This document shows, in pieces, positions 18,503 to 27,069 of a stretch of 64,000 nt of DNA. The position numbers were made by a program, and so were the translations under genes. Each line of letters begins with the position of its first letter. The first letter of the stretch is position 1. The stretch comes from Olivibacter oleidegradans. Lineage in GTDB: Bacteria; Bacteroidota; Bacteroidia; Sphingobacteriales; Sphingobacteriaceae. Location: positions 1,922,001-1,986,000 of the forward strand of contig NZ_JBHLWO010000002.1 of the NCBI RefSeq assembly GCF_042432805.1. The letters are read 5' to 3'. A model generated the notes under the pieces. It saw nothing but the letters and a program-made list of their open reading frames with translations. It had not been told where the DNA came from and did not search any database.

Positions 18503-21500
18503 TTAAAAGCTAACATTTGCCCCGATCGTAAAGGAGCGTATCGTCGGATATTGATCTCGGTTGTCATAACCCGGATCAAGGCCTGCACGGCTTACTTCCG
18601 GATCGATCCCTTTATAACCAGTAATAATGAAGGTATTTAAACTGGATGCGTAAACACGCAAGCTCTTGACTCCCTTCCACTTATCCGATTTAAAAGTATA
18701 ACCAAGTGTAATATTATCTATTTTCCAATGATCACCATTTTCTACATAATAGCTATTAAATTCGCCGGGGACGAGCTTGTTCAAAATTGCTTTTCCATAA
18801 ATCTTGTCGTAGGCTGATTTTAAACGATTGTATTGCTCTAAGTTTGTATTCTCATAATACATCCGTGCACCGTTAATAATCTGATAACCAAATGCGCCAC
18901 GCATACTGATATTCAAATCAAACTGCTTATACTGGAAGGAATGATTCCATCCCGCATACCATTTAGGGAGTCCATTACCGATTACTTTTTTATCTTCGAA
19001 TGCGCGCGGAAAGTCGTCATAAGCTACCGGATTTCCGTCTCTACCCTCATAGATCCATTTTCCGTCGTCTGAAATATCAATTACTTTAAAGCCATAGAAA
19101 TTACCGATCTTATCGCCTACACGCACAATGTGAGACTCAGTCTTAACCGGTTCGCTGATCCATCCGGTCATAAAATAATCGCTTGACGACTGATATAGTT
19201 CGTTAGACAAACTGATCAGCTCATTGCTGTTTGTTGAAAAATTAATGGAGGTCGACCAGTTAAATTGCTTCTTTCTGATCGGGTTAAAGGATAGAAGTAC
19301 TTCAATCCCTTTGTTGCGCATTTTTCCTACATTAGCCCTCGTTGTTTTATACAAATTAGGCGGACTTGGTACCGCGTAATCATAGAGTAACCCGTTGATA
19401 TCCCGATTATATACATCGATGCTCCCGCTTAACCGGCTGTTGAACATGCTAAAGTCCAAACCGAAGTTGGTTTCGTGCTTTTCTTCCCAACGTAGATATG
19501 CATTTGGATTTTGTGACGGAGCCAAGGTTTGTATCCAGTTACCATTAGAATAAAAGTAATCGCTATAATTAAGCAAGGCAACGCCTAGAAACCCTAAATT
19601 CGGTTGACTTCCCGTTACACCATAACCTGCGCGAAGCTTCAAATCATCAAATATTTCCTGATCTTGCATAAAAGCTTCCTTGGTTAATCGCCATCCCAAT
19701 GAAACAGCCGGAAAAGTTCCCCAAGGATTTTTGGTACCATACAGCTGACTTGCCGCCTCGTGCCTTACACTTGCTAATAGTAGGTATTTATCCTTGTAAG
19801 AATATGTGAGACGTCCGAAAAAACTAATTAAATTCGTCGTTATACGGGAGGTCGTCTCTTCAGTCAAACCTTCTTTTAATGCTCTGCCAGCTCCTATGTT
19901 ATGGTAGCTAAAGTTATCGGTTGGAAAGTCCCAATTCGTCATCCTCTGCGAGGTATAATCTGTTTCCTGATAACTATAGCCGCCTAATAGATTAAACGTA
20001 TGGTTATTTACTTCCTTGCTATACTGTGCTGTAAGCTCCATCAGTTTGGTCATATTTGCATTTGAACCGACGGCGGCAAAACCATTTCTTCCGTCCCTTA
20101 ACGTGGAGATATGATTCTTGGTTTCATAATAGCCCCCATTTTGCTGGCTCTTCACATAAGATAATAAGGCGTTTAATTTCAAGTCCGAGATCGGCTTATA
20201 ACTGATATTACCATTATAGCGCATTTCAGAAATTTCCTGCTTTCCATCACTTTCATACAAACGCGCGAGTGGATTTTCGTATTCAAATAAACCAGCTTGT
20301 TCCTGCCATTTGCCTTCTGCATCATAAATAGGAGCCGTTGGGTTTCTAATGATAGCTTGCCTATAAACATAATTATTGAAACCATCATTATCACCGGTAG
20401 CCGTATAATTGGTCTGATTGCCAATGATACTAAAATTTACATTCACCTTGTCGTCAAACAAGGATTGATTGATTTCCAGTCGGCCTTGAAAGATGTTGTT
20501 ATCTGATCGCTTAAATATTCCTTGTAATGCGCGGTAATTAAGACTAGCAATGTAATTTGTTTTATGGTTCCCTCCTCGAAAGGCCAAATTATGTACGTGG
20601 CTTATAGGGTTTCTAGTTATTTCATCCAACCAGTCGGTTGATGCCCCCAAGTCCCACGAAGCATCGCGCTCACCGGCAGCAATTTGGGCTCTATAATCGG
20701 CTGCCGTTAGCATATCAAGACGGCGGCTGATCTGCGAAGTGGTAGCATACACGCCGTAGTCAACTTGGTTGATTCCATCCCCTTTCGCTTTCTTCGTGGT
20801 AATAAGAATCACCCCATTTGTTCCTCTTGTACCATATATAGCGGCGGCCGAGCCGTCTTTCAATACGTCCATACTCTCAATATCTTCAGGCGCTACCGTA
20901 TTAAACGTACCTGGAACACCGTCTATTAACACCAAAGGATCGGAATTGGCACCCAATATGGTGGTATTTCCCCGCAATAGCACCTGCGTTTTTTCGGTTG
21001 GATCACCACTGGGATTGGTAATAGTTAAACCAGCTACCTTCCCTTGAATCAACTGACCAGCATCCCGCACAGCGCCTTTTAAAAAGTCTTCCGATTTAAC
21101 CGTTGCCACTGAGCTGGTAAGGTCACCTTTACGCTGTGTTCCGTAACCGATAACTACCACTTCTTCCAGGTTATTTTCGAGGCTTTGCAATACAACTTTT
21201 AAGCTATTGGTACCTGTAAGAGGTATTTCCTGCGCACGAAAGCCCATATATGAAAAGATTAGCAGCTTAGCATTGTCAGGAACCGCTAAACTGAATGTTC
21301 CGTTTTCGTCGGTCGTAGTACCTCGGTTCGTTCCATCAAGTCGTACACTAACTCCTGGTAAAGTACTCCCATTTTGATCCCTTACCACCCCGTTGATTTG
21401 GCGTTCCTGTGCAAGTTTTGCGTCATTTATTTCTTCTTTCTTAATCGACTCCGGAACAGACTTATCTTTCTCACTGATGATAATGCTTTCGGCACGCAGC

Positions 21501-21811
21501 TCATAGGTAAGCTTTGTATTCGCTAAAAGATGATTCAAGACTATAGCAAGCGGTTTTTCCTTCTCGTCGACCTGTAGCTTAGGATAAGCTGCGACCAATT
21601 CTTCGTTATATATAATCCGTAAGCCGGTAAGCTTGCCTACTTCCTCTAATATGTTCTTTAGGGAGGTGCCGTTTTTGTGAATGCTTATCTTTGTTTCACT
21701 TAACGACTGCTTTTTTCTAATTGTACCTACAGCAAACATTGGTAGCTGTAAATACAAAACAATACATAATAAACTAATTATATCCCTCCGTCTTTTTATC
21801 AACGTGGGCAT
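18503..21811 (-). CDS. SusC-like TonB-dependent transporter with STN domain (PUL 1)
   Basis: An outer-membrane transducer of 1102 residues from the preferred ATG at 21811, which places the signal peptide MPTLIKRRRDIISLLCIVLY at the N-terminus; the frame is open 30 codons further upstream. Domain order: STN (ISIHKNGTSLKNILEEVGKLTG), CarboxypepD_reg-like (GVVRDQNGSTLPGVSVRLDG), TonB plug (DVLKDGSAAAIYGTRGTNGV), then a 22-stranded barrel ending in a terminal Phe. The STN domain contacts FecR in the periplasm, so substrate binding can signal to the ECF sigma factor. It imports oligosaccharides with SusD. Confidence 0.95.
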   Translation of the reverse strand: MPTLIKRRRDIISLLCIVLYLQLPMFAVGTIRKKQSLSETKISIHKNGTSLKNILEEVGKLTGLRIIYNEELVAAYPKLQVDEKEKPLAIVLNHLLANTKLTYELRAESIIISEKDKSVPESIKKEEINDAKLAQERQINGVVRDQNGSTLPGVSVRLDGTNRGTTTDENGTFSLAVPDNAKLLIFSYMGFRAQEIPLTGTNSLKVVLQSLENNLEEVVVIGYGTQRKGDLTSSVATVKSEDFLKGAVRDAGQLIQGKVAGLTITNPSGDPTEKTQVLLRGNTTILGANSDPLVLIDGVPGTFNTVAPEDIESMDVLKDGSAAAIYGTRGTNGVILITTKKAKGDGINQVDYGVYATTSQISRRLDMLTAADYRAQIAAGERDASWDLGASTDWLDEITRNPISHVHNLAFRGGNHKTNYIASLNYRALQGIFKRSDNNIFQGRLEINQSLFDDKVNVNFSIIGNQTNYTATGDNDGFNNYVYRQAIIRNPTAPIYDAEGKWQEQAGLFEYENPLARLYESDGKQEISEMRYNGNISYKPISDLKLNALLSYVKSQQNGGYYETKNHISTLRDGRNGFAAVGSNANMTKLMELTAQYSKEVNNHTFNLLGGYSYQETDYTSQRMTNWDFPTDNFSYHNIGAGRALKEGLTEETTSRITTNLISFFGRLTYSYKDKYLLLASVRHEAASQLYGTKNPWGTFPAVSLGWRLTKEAFMQDQEIFDDLKLRAGYGVTGSQPNLGFLGVALLNYSDYFYSNGNWIQTLAPSQNPNAYLRWEEKHETNFGLDFSMFNSRLSGSIDVYNRDINGLLYDYAVPSPPNLYKTTRANVGKMRNKGIEVLLSFNPIRKKQFNWSTSINFSTNSNELISLSNELYQSSSDYFMTGWISEPVKTESHIVRVGDKIGNFYGFKVIDISDDGKWIYEGRDGNPVAYDDFPRAFEDKKVIGNGLPKWYAGWNHSFQYKQFDLNISMRGAFGYQIINGARMYYENTNLEQYNRLKSAYDKIYGKAILNKLVPGEFNSYYVENGDHWKIDNITLGYTFKSDKWKGVKSLRVYASSLNTFIITGYKGIDPEVSRAGLDPGYDNRDQYPTIRSFTIGANVSF

Positions 21812-21976
21812 TTTAATACAGATTTCCATATCTTTAAATGTTCGGTTAATTGGTATAATTTCTGAACGGGGCATGATGAAGTGATTCGCGTTACAAACCA
21901 TGCCGCTGGGAGCAGAGCACTGTGTTCTGTTCCCCTTTTTGGTTTCATTTCATTTTCTTATCTCATTAATGCATGT

Positions 21977-22909
21977 TTAGTACAGGGTTACTTGATTATT
22001 AGCCCATTTATAATTAAAGTTGTTGGCTTTTGCTAGTTCATAAATGACATCGGTAGGTTTGTCCGAAAGATTGAAGCTTGCTGAGAACCTGACCTTTCGT
22101 AGCTTTTCACGGTGAATATCGATCTGTATTCCATACACTTGCATCAGTTTGTTTGCAGCATTTTCAAGTGTTTGCCCCTCAAAATAAATCCGGTTCCAAT
22201 TACTTATTGACAAGGCATCTGCCGGTTCCTTCATGGGTGTTTTATTGCTGACGATCAAGGCCCGTTCATTCGGTTTTAAATAGAGCGATTTATGCTGCCC
22301 CGCTACCTGCTTCGATGTTACGGCGACTTTCCCTTTCCTAAGTGTTACAGCATCCGCCGCCTCTTTTATATTGATGTTAAAAGCTGTACCGAGAACCAAG
22401 GTTCGACTGTGCCTTGTTTCCACTACAAAAGGCTGGTGCTGATTGGCTGCTACATCAAAATAAGCTTCGCCTTTTAGCAATTGTACCCTTCTCTCCTTAA
22501 CCCCAAACTTCTTTGAATAACTACACTTGCTTTCGGCATTTAGCATAATGATAGAACCATCCGTCATTCGGATGCGGACTTTTTGATTTTTAGAGGCCTG
22601 CACAACATACTGCTCGTCGTAGTGTTCCTTTGTGTTTTCTGTCCAATAATTAAGCCCTAACGAGAACAGACAGATGCAAGTAGCACCCACTAAGGTCCTG
22701 GCCGCCGTCCGCTTATATTTATTAATGCGAATCTGTTTATCTATTTTTTCTTTTATGAATTGCGCGCGCGTTAAGTCGGCATCTTTCCCTTGGTAAAATG
22801 CATTTGCTTCTCGCTGTTTAAGCCATGCATCAACAAGTGTTCGCTCCTCTTCAGAAGCAGTATTGTTTAGGTACTTCTTTAACAGATCGGCTAGCTTATG
22901 TGCATCCAT
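21977..22909 (-). CDS. FecR-family anti-sigma factor (PUL 1)
   Basis: 310 residues from the preferred ATG at 22909 (MDAHKLADLLKKYLN); the frame is open five codons upstream. The N-terminal cytoplasmic helical domain (1-75) binds sigma. One membrane span lies near 80-100 (LVGATCICLFSLGLNYW). The periplasmic FecR domain follows (DGSIIMLNAESKCSY, VQLLKGEAYFDVA, PFVVET, LGTAFNI), and the C-terminal DUF4974 region resembles an STN fold (FEGQTLENAANKLMQVYGIQ). It holds the sigma factor inactive until SusC binds substrate. It lies between sigma and SusC, 60 bp after the sigma stop. Confidence 0.94.
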   Translation of the reverse strand: MDAHKLADLLKKYLNNTASEEERTLVDAWLKQREANAFYQGKDADLTRAQFIKEKIDKQIRINKYKRTAARTLVGATCICLFSLGLNYWTENTKEHYDEQYVVQASKNQKVRIRMTDGSIIMLNAESKCSYSKKFGVKERRVQLLKGEAYFDVAANQHQPFVVETRHSRTLVLGTAFNINIKEAADAVTLRKGKVAVTSKQVAGQHKSLYLKPNERALIVSNKTPMKEPADALSISNWNRIYFEGQTLENAANKLMQVYGIQIDIHREKLRKVRFSASFNLSDKPTDVIYELAKANNFNYKWANNQVTLY

Positions 22910-22969
22910 AAAGATTAATTTCACATAAGTCGTAGAAGGAGGCGATAGGTAGTATAAAAAATTTATTTT

Positions 22970-23572
22970 TTATTGCACGCCATTCACAATGATAAATAGC
23001 AACAGCATATCATTCCAAAAAGGAGTAGTAGACAGTTTATAGCGCAGGTACCTCAATGCATTATTGATCTGCTTTTTTACGGTTGTTGGAGCGATATGTA
23101 ACCTATCCGCAATTGTTTTATGATTGAGTTGTTCGTTCCGACTTAGGTCAAAAATCTCTTTTGTCTTTTTGGGCATATTCCTCGTGCAGGCCTCCAGGAA
23201 TGCAGCTAACTCCTTTGCGGATTGTAATTCGATTGGTGAAACCGATTGGTTCGGAAAAACGTGGCGTTGTTCAAAAGAACGTTGTTTCACCTGTTTGCGA
23301 ATGACGTCGACGGCCTGATATTTAGCACAGTTGAAAAGGTATGTTTTTAAAGACTCTATAGGAGGCAATCGCTTTCTTCGTTCCCATAAGGAAACAAATA
23401 TATTTTGCAATAAGTCCTGTACCAACTCCTCGTCCATCAACAATTTACTCAAATAATGCAAAAGCATAGCTGAGTAGCGATGATATAACGTATCGAAAGC
23501 ATGCTTATCACTATTGGTTAACATAGCAATCAGCTCCTTGTCGGAAAGGAAATGATATTGATTCGTATGCAT
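22970..23572 (-). CDS. ECF RNA polymerase sigma factor (PUL 1)
   Basis: 200 residues from the ATG at 23572; three codons upstream there is only a TTG. Region 2 spans about 15-85 (ALLQ-like DLLQNIFVSLWERRKRLP) and region 4 about 130-185 with the HTH HKTIADRLHIAPTTVKKQIN. This is the Bacteroidota FecI-like sigma type. It should direct transcription of susC and downstream genes after release by FecR. Its own promoter is of housekeeping type (23622-23652). Confidence 0.94.
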   Translation of the reverse strand: MHTNQYHFLSDKELIAMLTNSDKHAFDTLYHRYSAMLLHYLSKLLMDEELVQDLLQNIFVSLWERRKRLPPIESLKTYLFNCAKYQAVDVIRKQVKQRSFEQRHVFPNQSVSPIELQSAKELAAFLEACTRNMPKKTKEIFDLSRNEQLNHKTIADRLHIAPTTVKKQINNALRYLRYKLSTTPFWNDMLLLFIIVNGVQ

Positions 23573-23621
23573 CGTCCCCAAGGTTTATACAGAAAATGGT
23601 TAGTAAACGACTATTAAATGT

Positions 23622-23652
23622 CAAACATACGATTATTTTTTATACATGCAAA
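23622..23652 (-). promoter_or_regulatory. Promoter of the PUL 1 sigma-factor gene
   Basis: Minus strand: TTTG (-33, 23649-23652), a 19-nt spacer, and TATGTTTG (23622-23629), an exact TAnnTTTG -7 element. Transcription would start near 23615, about 43 nt before the ATG at 23572. It matches the primary sigma factor of Bacteroidota, so the signalling cassette is constitutively primed rather than self-dependent. Confidence 0.75.
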
Positions 23653-23693
23653 AAAGACAAAAAAATTAAGGGTATAAGAATGAATGCATCCAA

Positions 23694-24725
23694 TTACTGC
23701 AAAACCACGTGCTTTATATTTTTCCGATCATAGGTATACAAGACATGAATCAGGCCGTCACTCGTTTGTATAATCGCAGGGTAGCTATATTCTTCATTCG
23801 TACCATCTTCCAATACAGCAACATCATTCCACTTTTGGCCGTCCATCGAGCAGGCAATGCGCAGTTTTCCTCTATTGTTGAACCACTCCTTTCCAGGTAC
23901 ATCCGGATTGTATACGATCAGTTGGCGTCCGTCGCGCAAGGTAACGGCGTCCGTTCCGGAATTTGGATTTAAAAGGGCGGTTTTATTCAGCGAACCCCAG
24001 TGTAGTCCTCCATCTTCAGACCAAGATTGGATTACTGATCCTTCTTTGCTTCGACAAAGTACTTGTAATCGTTGATTCTTGTAAGTTAAAATACTTGGTT
24101 GAATTACATTATACTCGGAGGCAGTATCTATGGGTATATATTGCCAGCTTTCACCGTCATCCTTTGATAGTTCAATATGAGCTCTCCATTTATTTTCGGT
24201 AACTTCTACACTAGAGGGCGATAAGATATAGCCATTAGCTAACTGAATCGGCTTATTTTTGATCGGGCCTAGGATTCCATCGGGAAGTTTCTGCGGGGAT
24301 GACCAGTTTAGCCCGTCATCGGTTGATGTTTTTACCATTCCCCACCATGCTCTCGGATTGGGTCCAACCTTATAAAACAGAAAGGTTTTCCCCGCTTGTG
24401 ATTTAAATAAAACGGGATTCCAGGTTGGATAACGTAAGGTATCATTTATGACACCATCAGCTATTATTTGGGCCGTTGAAATCTTTTCGCTGTTTATTTT
24501 GCATAGCCAAATGCTCACATCTTCCTTCCCTTCTTGCGAACCTCCAAAACAAGCCGCCAATAAGATACCCGGCTTTACTTCCAAAAGTGTAGATGCATGA
24601 CATTCCTTAAAAGGAGGATTGGTAAACACCAGTTCTTGTTTAATAATTTTCAACCTCTTCTGGGCGTAAAGAGCTAAGAAAGGAAAAAATAGAAGAGCAG
24701 ACAACAAAGACAGCTTTTTTAACAT
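23694..24725 (-). CDS. Sialidase-fold (BNR-repeat) exported protein
   Basis: 343 residues, signal peptide 1-21 (LLFFPFLALYAQ). A six-bladed propeller is suggested by Asp-box-like repeats: STDDGLNWSSPQ, SKDDGESWQYIP, SEDGGLHWGSLN and SMDGQKWNDV. A conserved basic and acidic cleft includes FGGSQEG, RYPTWNP, CRSKEG and EEYSYPAI. The fold is that of the Sialidase_2/BNR group. Family members in plant-glycan PULs need not act on sialic acid, and the canonical GH33 FRIP N-terminal arginine motif is not obvious here. It lies just upstream of the sigma gene in the same direction, so it is a likely PUL member of unknown specificity. Confidence 0.8.
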   Translation of the reverse strand: MLKKLSLLSALLFFPFLALYAQKRLKIIKQELVFTNPPFKECHASTLLEVKPGILLAACFGGSQEGKEDVSIWLCKINSEKISTAQIIADGVINDTLRYPTWNPVLFKSQAGKTFLFYKVGPNPRAWWGMVKTSTDDGLNWSSPQKLPDGILGPIKNKPIQLANGYILSPSSVEVTENKWRAHIELSKDDGESWQYIPIDTASEYNVIQPSILTYKNQRLQVLCRSKEGSVIQSWSEDGGLHWGSLNKTALLNPNSGTDAVTLRDGRQLIVYNPDVPGKEWFNNRGKLRIACSMDGQKWNDVAVLEDGTNEEYSYPAIIQTSDGLIHVLYTYDRKNIKHVVLQ

Positions 24726-24848
24726 ATTGAAATTGTTAGAAAGGCTAAGTTAATACTTATCGTTTTATAAGCAAGTAACTAACAAAGTCCAAATAACGTC
24801 CAAATGCTAAAAAGTAACTGTTAATCGGTTTTCTGTAGCAAGCATCCG

Positions 24849-25121
24849 TCAATTAAAATGCACATGCTTATGAACATTTTTCTCGAAGCGATCCGCAATA
24901 GCGAACACAAGCGCAATACCGTTATCCAGGTTAATAGTAATGGCATTTTCCTGTTCCAATGTATCGGCAAAGGTATCGATTACATAGTCTTTATGCATAT
25001 AGTGTCCTTCGTCGTTCACGTATTGATTGAACCATGTTAAAAGTTCCGCGAAGCTCCTGCAAGATACTGGGTTGATCAGGACGTCAGGATAACATCTTCT
25101 AATAAATCCTACTGTATACAT
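24849..25121 (-). CDS. Small protein of unknown function
   Basis: 90 residues, no signal peptide or membrane span. The composition is ordinary for a soluble alpha/beta protein, with a His-rich C-terminus (VHKHVHFN). An exact TAnnTTTG element (TAGGTTTG, minus strand, 25142-25149) places a transcript start about 14 nt before the ATG, supporting a real gene. No family is recognised. It resembles small proteins occurring singly in Sphingobacteriaceae genomes; function unknown. Confidence 0.55.
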   Translation of the reverse strand: MYTVGFIRRCYPDVLINPVSCRSFAELLTWFNQYVNDEGHYMHKDYVIDTFADTLEQENAITINLDNGIALVFAIADRFEKNVHKHVHFN

Positions 25122-25141
25122 AATCCGGTTTTTAATATTTG

Positions 25142-25149
25142 CAAACCTA
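25142..25149 (-). promoter_or_regulatory. -7 element upstream of the 90-residue protein gene
   Basis: TAGGTTTG on the minus strand matches TAnnTTTG exactly and lies about 20 bp upstream of the ATG at 25121. No good -33 TTG is present at 19-21 nt, so it is a weaker call. Confidence 0.35.
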
Positions 25150-25452
25150 ACAATATTTGTACGCGCTCACCGAGAACAACTGCCTCGATCATCACTCATT
25201 TTTTCACAAATAAACTGTATGATTTATGCAAAATAAAATTTTTTACACAGAAATGCCTTGTTGTTACACGAAAGTTCATTTCCTCGCTTCGAATTGTTTT
25301 TTATACACTTTTTAGGTTGCCTCAATCTGTGCTAAATTGTGATAGTCGAGAAGCATCCTTACCTGTTCTTCCTAGCCTCTGTCATCCAACATTCTAATAA
25401 ATTTCTAATCACTTTCCAATATATCTTTAAGTTCTCTCGACATAAATAATGC

Positions 25453-25713
25453 TATCTTTGTCGACATAAAAAAAAATAAAACAAAAAATGGATACGGGAC
25501 CCAGTTACATAACAGGAGAACGCGCTCATTAAACCTGCTGCTTCTTTCAGCTGTGTGGTAATTAATGAGCTGCATAAGCGAAAGGAGCGATGACAAACAA
25601 ACTTTCCATCAACCTTCGCATTTCTTTTTGAACGAGTTATCAAGTAAAGCGTTGATAACGCTTAATGGTTCCTGCTTTCAACATTGCATTGTTTATCTGT
25701 AAATCATCAAGAA
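25453..25713 (+). promoter_or_regulatory. Candidate promoter and structured 5' leader of mgtE
   Basis: TATCTTTG (25453-25460) matches the -7 consensus and implies an unusually long leader of about 245 nt, though the -33 element is poor. The leader contains a 9-bp stem GCTCATTAA (25524-25532) / TTAATGAGC (25562-25570). Close to the gene are two mutually exclusive hairpins: GTTATCAA (25636-25643) with TTGATAAC (25652-25659), or AAGCGTT (25647-25653) with AACGCTT (25657-25663). Overlapping alternative stems suggest a cation-responsive switch ahead of a Mg2+ transporter. It does not match the M-box core that I can recognise. Confidence 0.45.
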
Positions 25714-27030
25714 ATGAACACTTTTCAAGAAATTCACCCTGCAGACATTGCTGAGCAAATCACTTTATTTGACAGCAAAGAGCGAAACATTGCCTTTCTC
25801 AAATTAGCTGGCGAACAAAAGACAGCTGTATTTTCGTATCTGACAATTGATCTACAAAAAGAGATTATTAAAAGTCTGGGAGATAAAGAAGTAGCTGAGG
25901 TATTGAACAATTTAGAACCAGACGATCGTACATCGCTATTTGAGAGCTTTCCTGACGATCTTATTAAGCGAAGCATTAACTTATTGAATGATGAGGAAAA
26001 AGAGGTTGCGTTAAATTTAATCGGATATCCGGCAGATTGTATTGCGCGGTTGATGACACCCAACTACGTGCAAGCGAGAGCCGAGTGGACTGTACAGCAA
26101 GTTTTTACGCATATCAAGAAATTTGGAAAAAAGGCAGAAACGCTCAATCATATATACATAGTCGACAAGGATAACAAATTGATTGATGATCTTCGCATTG
26201 GTCAGTTATTGATGGCCGAGCCCGACGATATGCTTCGAAAATTGATGGATGAGAGCTTTATCGCTATCACTACAACCACCTCCATTGAAACTGCCTTGGA
26301 CATTTTCGAGAAGTACGATCGCGCGGCGCTACCCATTACCACTGAAAAAGGTGTGTTAGTCGGGATTGTTACTTCCGATGATATTTTGGATAAAATGAAA
26401 GAATTGGATACCGAAGATATTCAGAAATTCGGGGGTGTTGAAGAACTGGATTTATCCTATACCCAGACGTCGCTCGTCGACTTGGTAAAAAAGAGAGCAG
26501 GCTGGCTTATCATCCTTTTTATAGGTGAAATGTTTACGGCTTCTGCTATGAGTTTTTTTGATTCCGAAATTGAAAAAGCAGTTGTATTGGCTTTATTCGT
26601 TCCGCTCATTATATCCAGTGGGGGAAATTCGGGATCACAAGCTGCATCGCTCATTATACGAGCTATGGCTTTGGGTGAACTAAAACTAAAAGATTGGTGG
26701 TATGTCATGCGAAAGGAAATGCTATCGGGTTTATCTCTAGGTATCATCCTCGGCACCATTGGATTTTTGCGGATTTTTATTTGGCAACAAACCGGTATCT
26801 ACAACTATGGTACTTATTGGATCTGGGTAGCCTTAAGTGTTTCCATATCACTCGTTTTCATTGTACTTTGGGGTTCTTTATCGGGATCACTGATTCCTTT
26901 TGTTTTAAGAAGAATAGGCATGGACCCCGCTACGGCCTCTGCTCCTTTTGTGGCTACACTCGTTGACGTAACCGGTCTAATCATCTACTTTTCTGTAGCG
27001 GCCCTTTTTCTTTCAGGCAAATTACTTTAA
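25714..27030 (+). CDS. mgtE: MgtE-type magnesium transporter
   Basis: 438 residues from the ATG at 25714 (MNTFQEIHPADIAEQ, the usual MgtE beginning); the frame is open ten codons upstream. Residues 5-115 are the MgtE_N helical superhelix (LDKEVAEVL-like repeats, NNLEPDDRTSLFESFP). Residues 120-245 are the CBS pair (LMTPNYVQARAEWTVQQV, PITTEKGVLVGIVTSDDIL). Five membrane spans fill 265-438, with the conserved PLIISSGGNSGSQAASLIIR pore region and DPATASAPFVATLVDVTG near the end, which carries the ion-binding Asp. It takes up Mg2+ through the inner membrane, gated by the cytosolic Mg2+-sensing domains. Confidence 0.95.
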   Translation: MNTFQEIHPADIAEQITLFDSKERNIAFLKLAGEQKTAVFSYLTIDLQKEIIKSLGDKEVAEVLNNLEPDDRTSLFESFPDDLIKRSINLLNDEEKEVALNLIGYPADCIARLMTPNYVQARAEWTVQQVFTHIKKFGKKAETLNHIYIVDKDNKLIDDLRIGQLLMAEPDDMLRKLMDESFIAITTTTSIETALDIFEKYDRAALPITTEKGVLVGIVTSDDILDKMKELDTEDIQKFGGVEELDLSYTQTSLVDLVKKRAGWLIILFIGEMFTASAMSFFDSEIEKAVVLALFVPLIISSGGNSGSQAASLIIRAMALGELKLKDWWYVMRKEMLSGLSLGIILGTIGFLRIFIWQQTGIYNYGTYWIWVALSVSISLVFIVLWGSLSGSLIPFVLRRIGMDPATASAPFVATLVDVTGLIIYFSVAALFLSGKLL

Positions 27031-27069
27031 TATAGAAAGGGATGCTTTGGCATCCCTTTCTATATTAAA
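27026..27069. terminator. Bidirectional terminator between mgtE and sod
   Basis: A perfect 20-bp stem (27026-27045 with 27050-27069, loop TTTG). The core TATAGAAAGGGATGC pairs with its complement, and the A/T ends supply T tracts on both strands. The stop codons of both convergent genes (27028-27030 on plus, 27065-27067 on minus) are embedded symmetrically in the stem. Confidence 0.9.

Noticed and set aside
23694..24725. Calling the BNR protein a true neuraminidase (GH33)
   Set aside because: Asp-box repeats show the fold, but the arginine triad of GH33 is not clear and the PUL context is plant glycan; kept as sialidase-fold only.
25467..25713. Naming the mgtE leader as an M-box riboswitch
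   Set aside because: The conserved M-box core could not be found; only alternative hairpins are directly visible.
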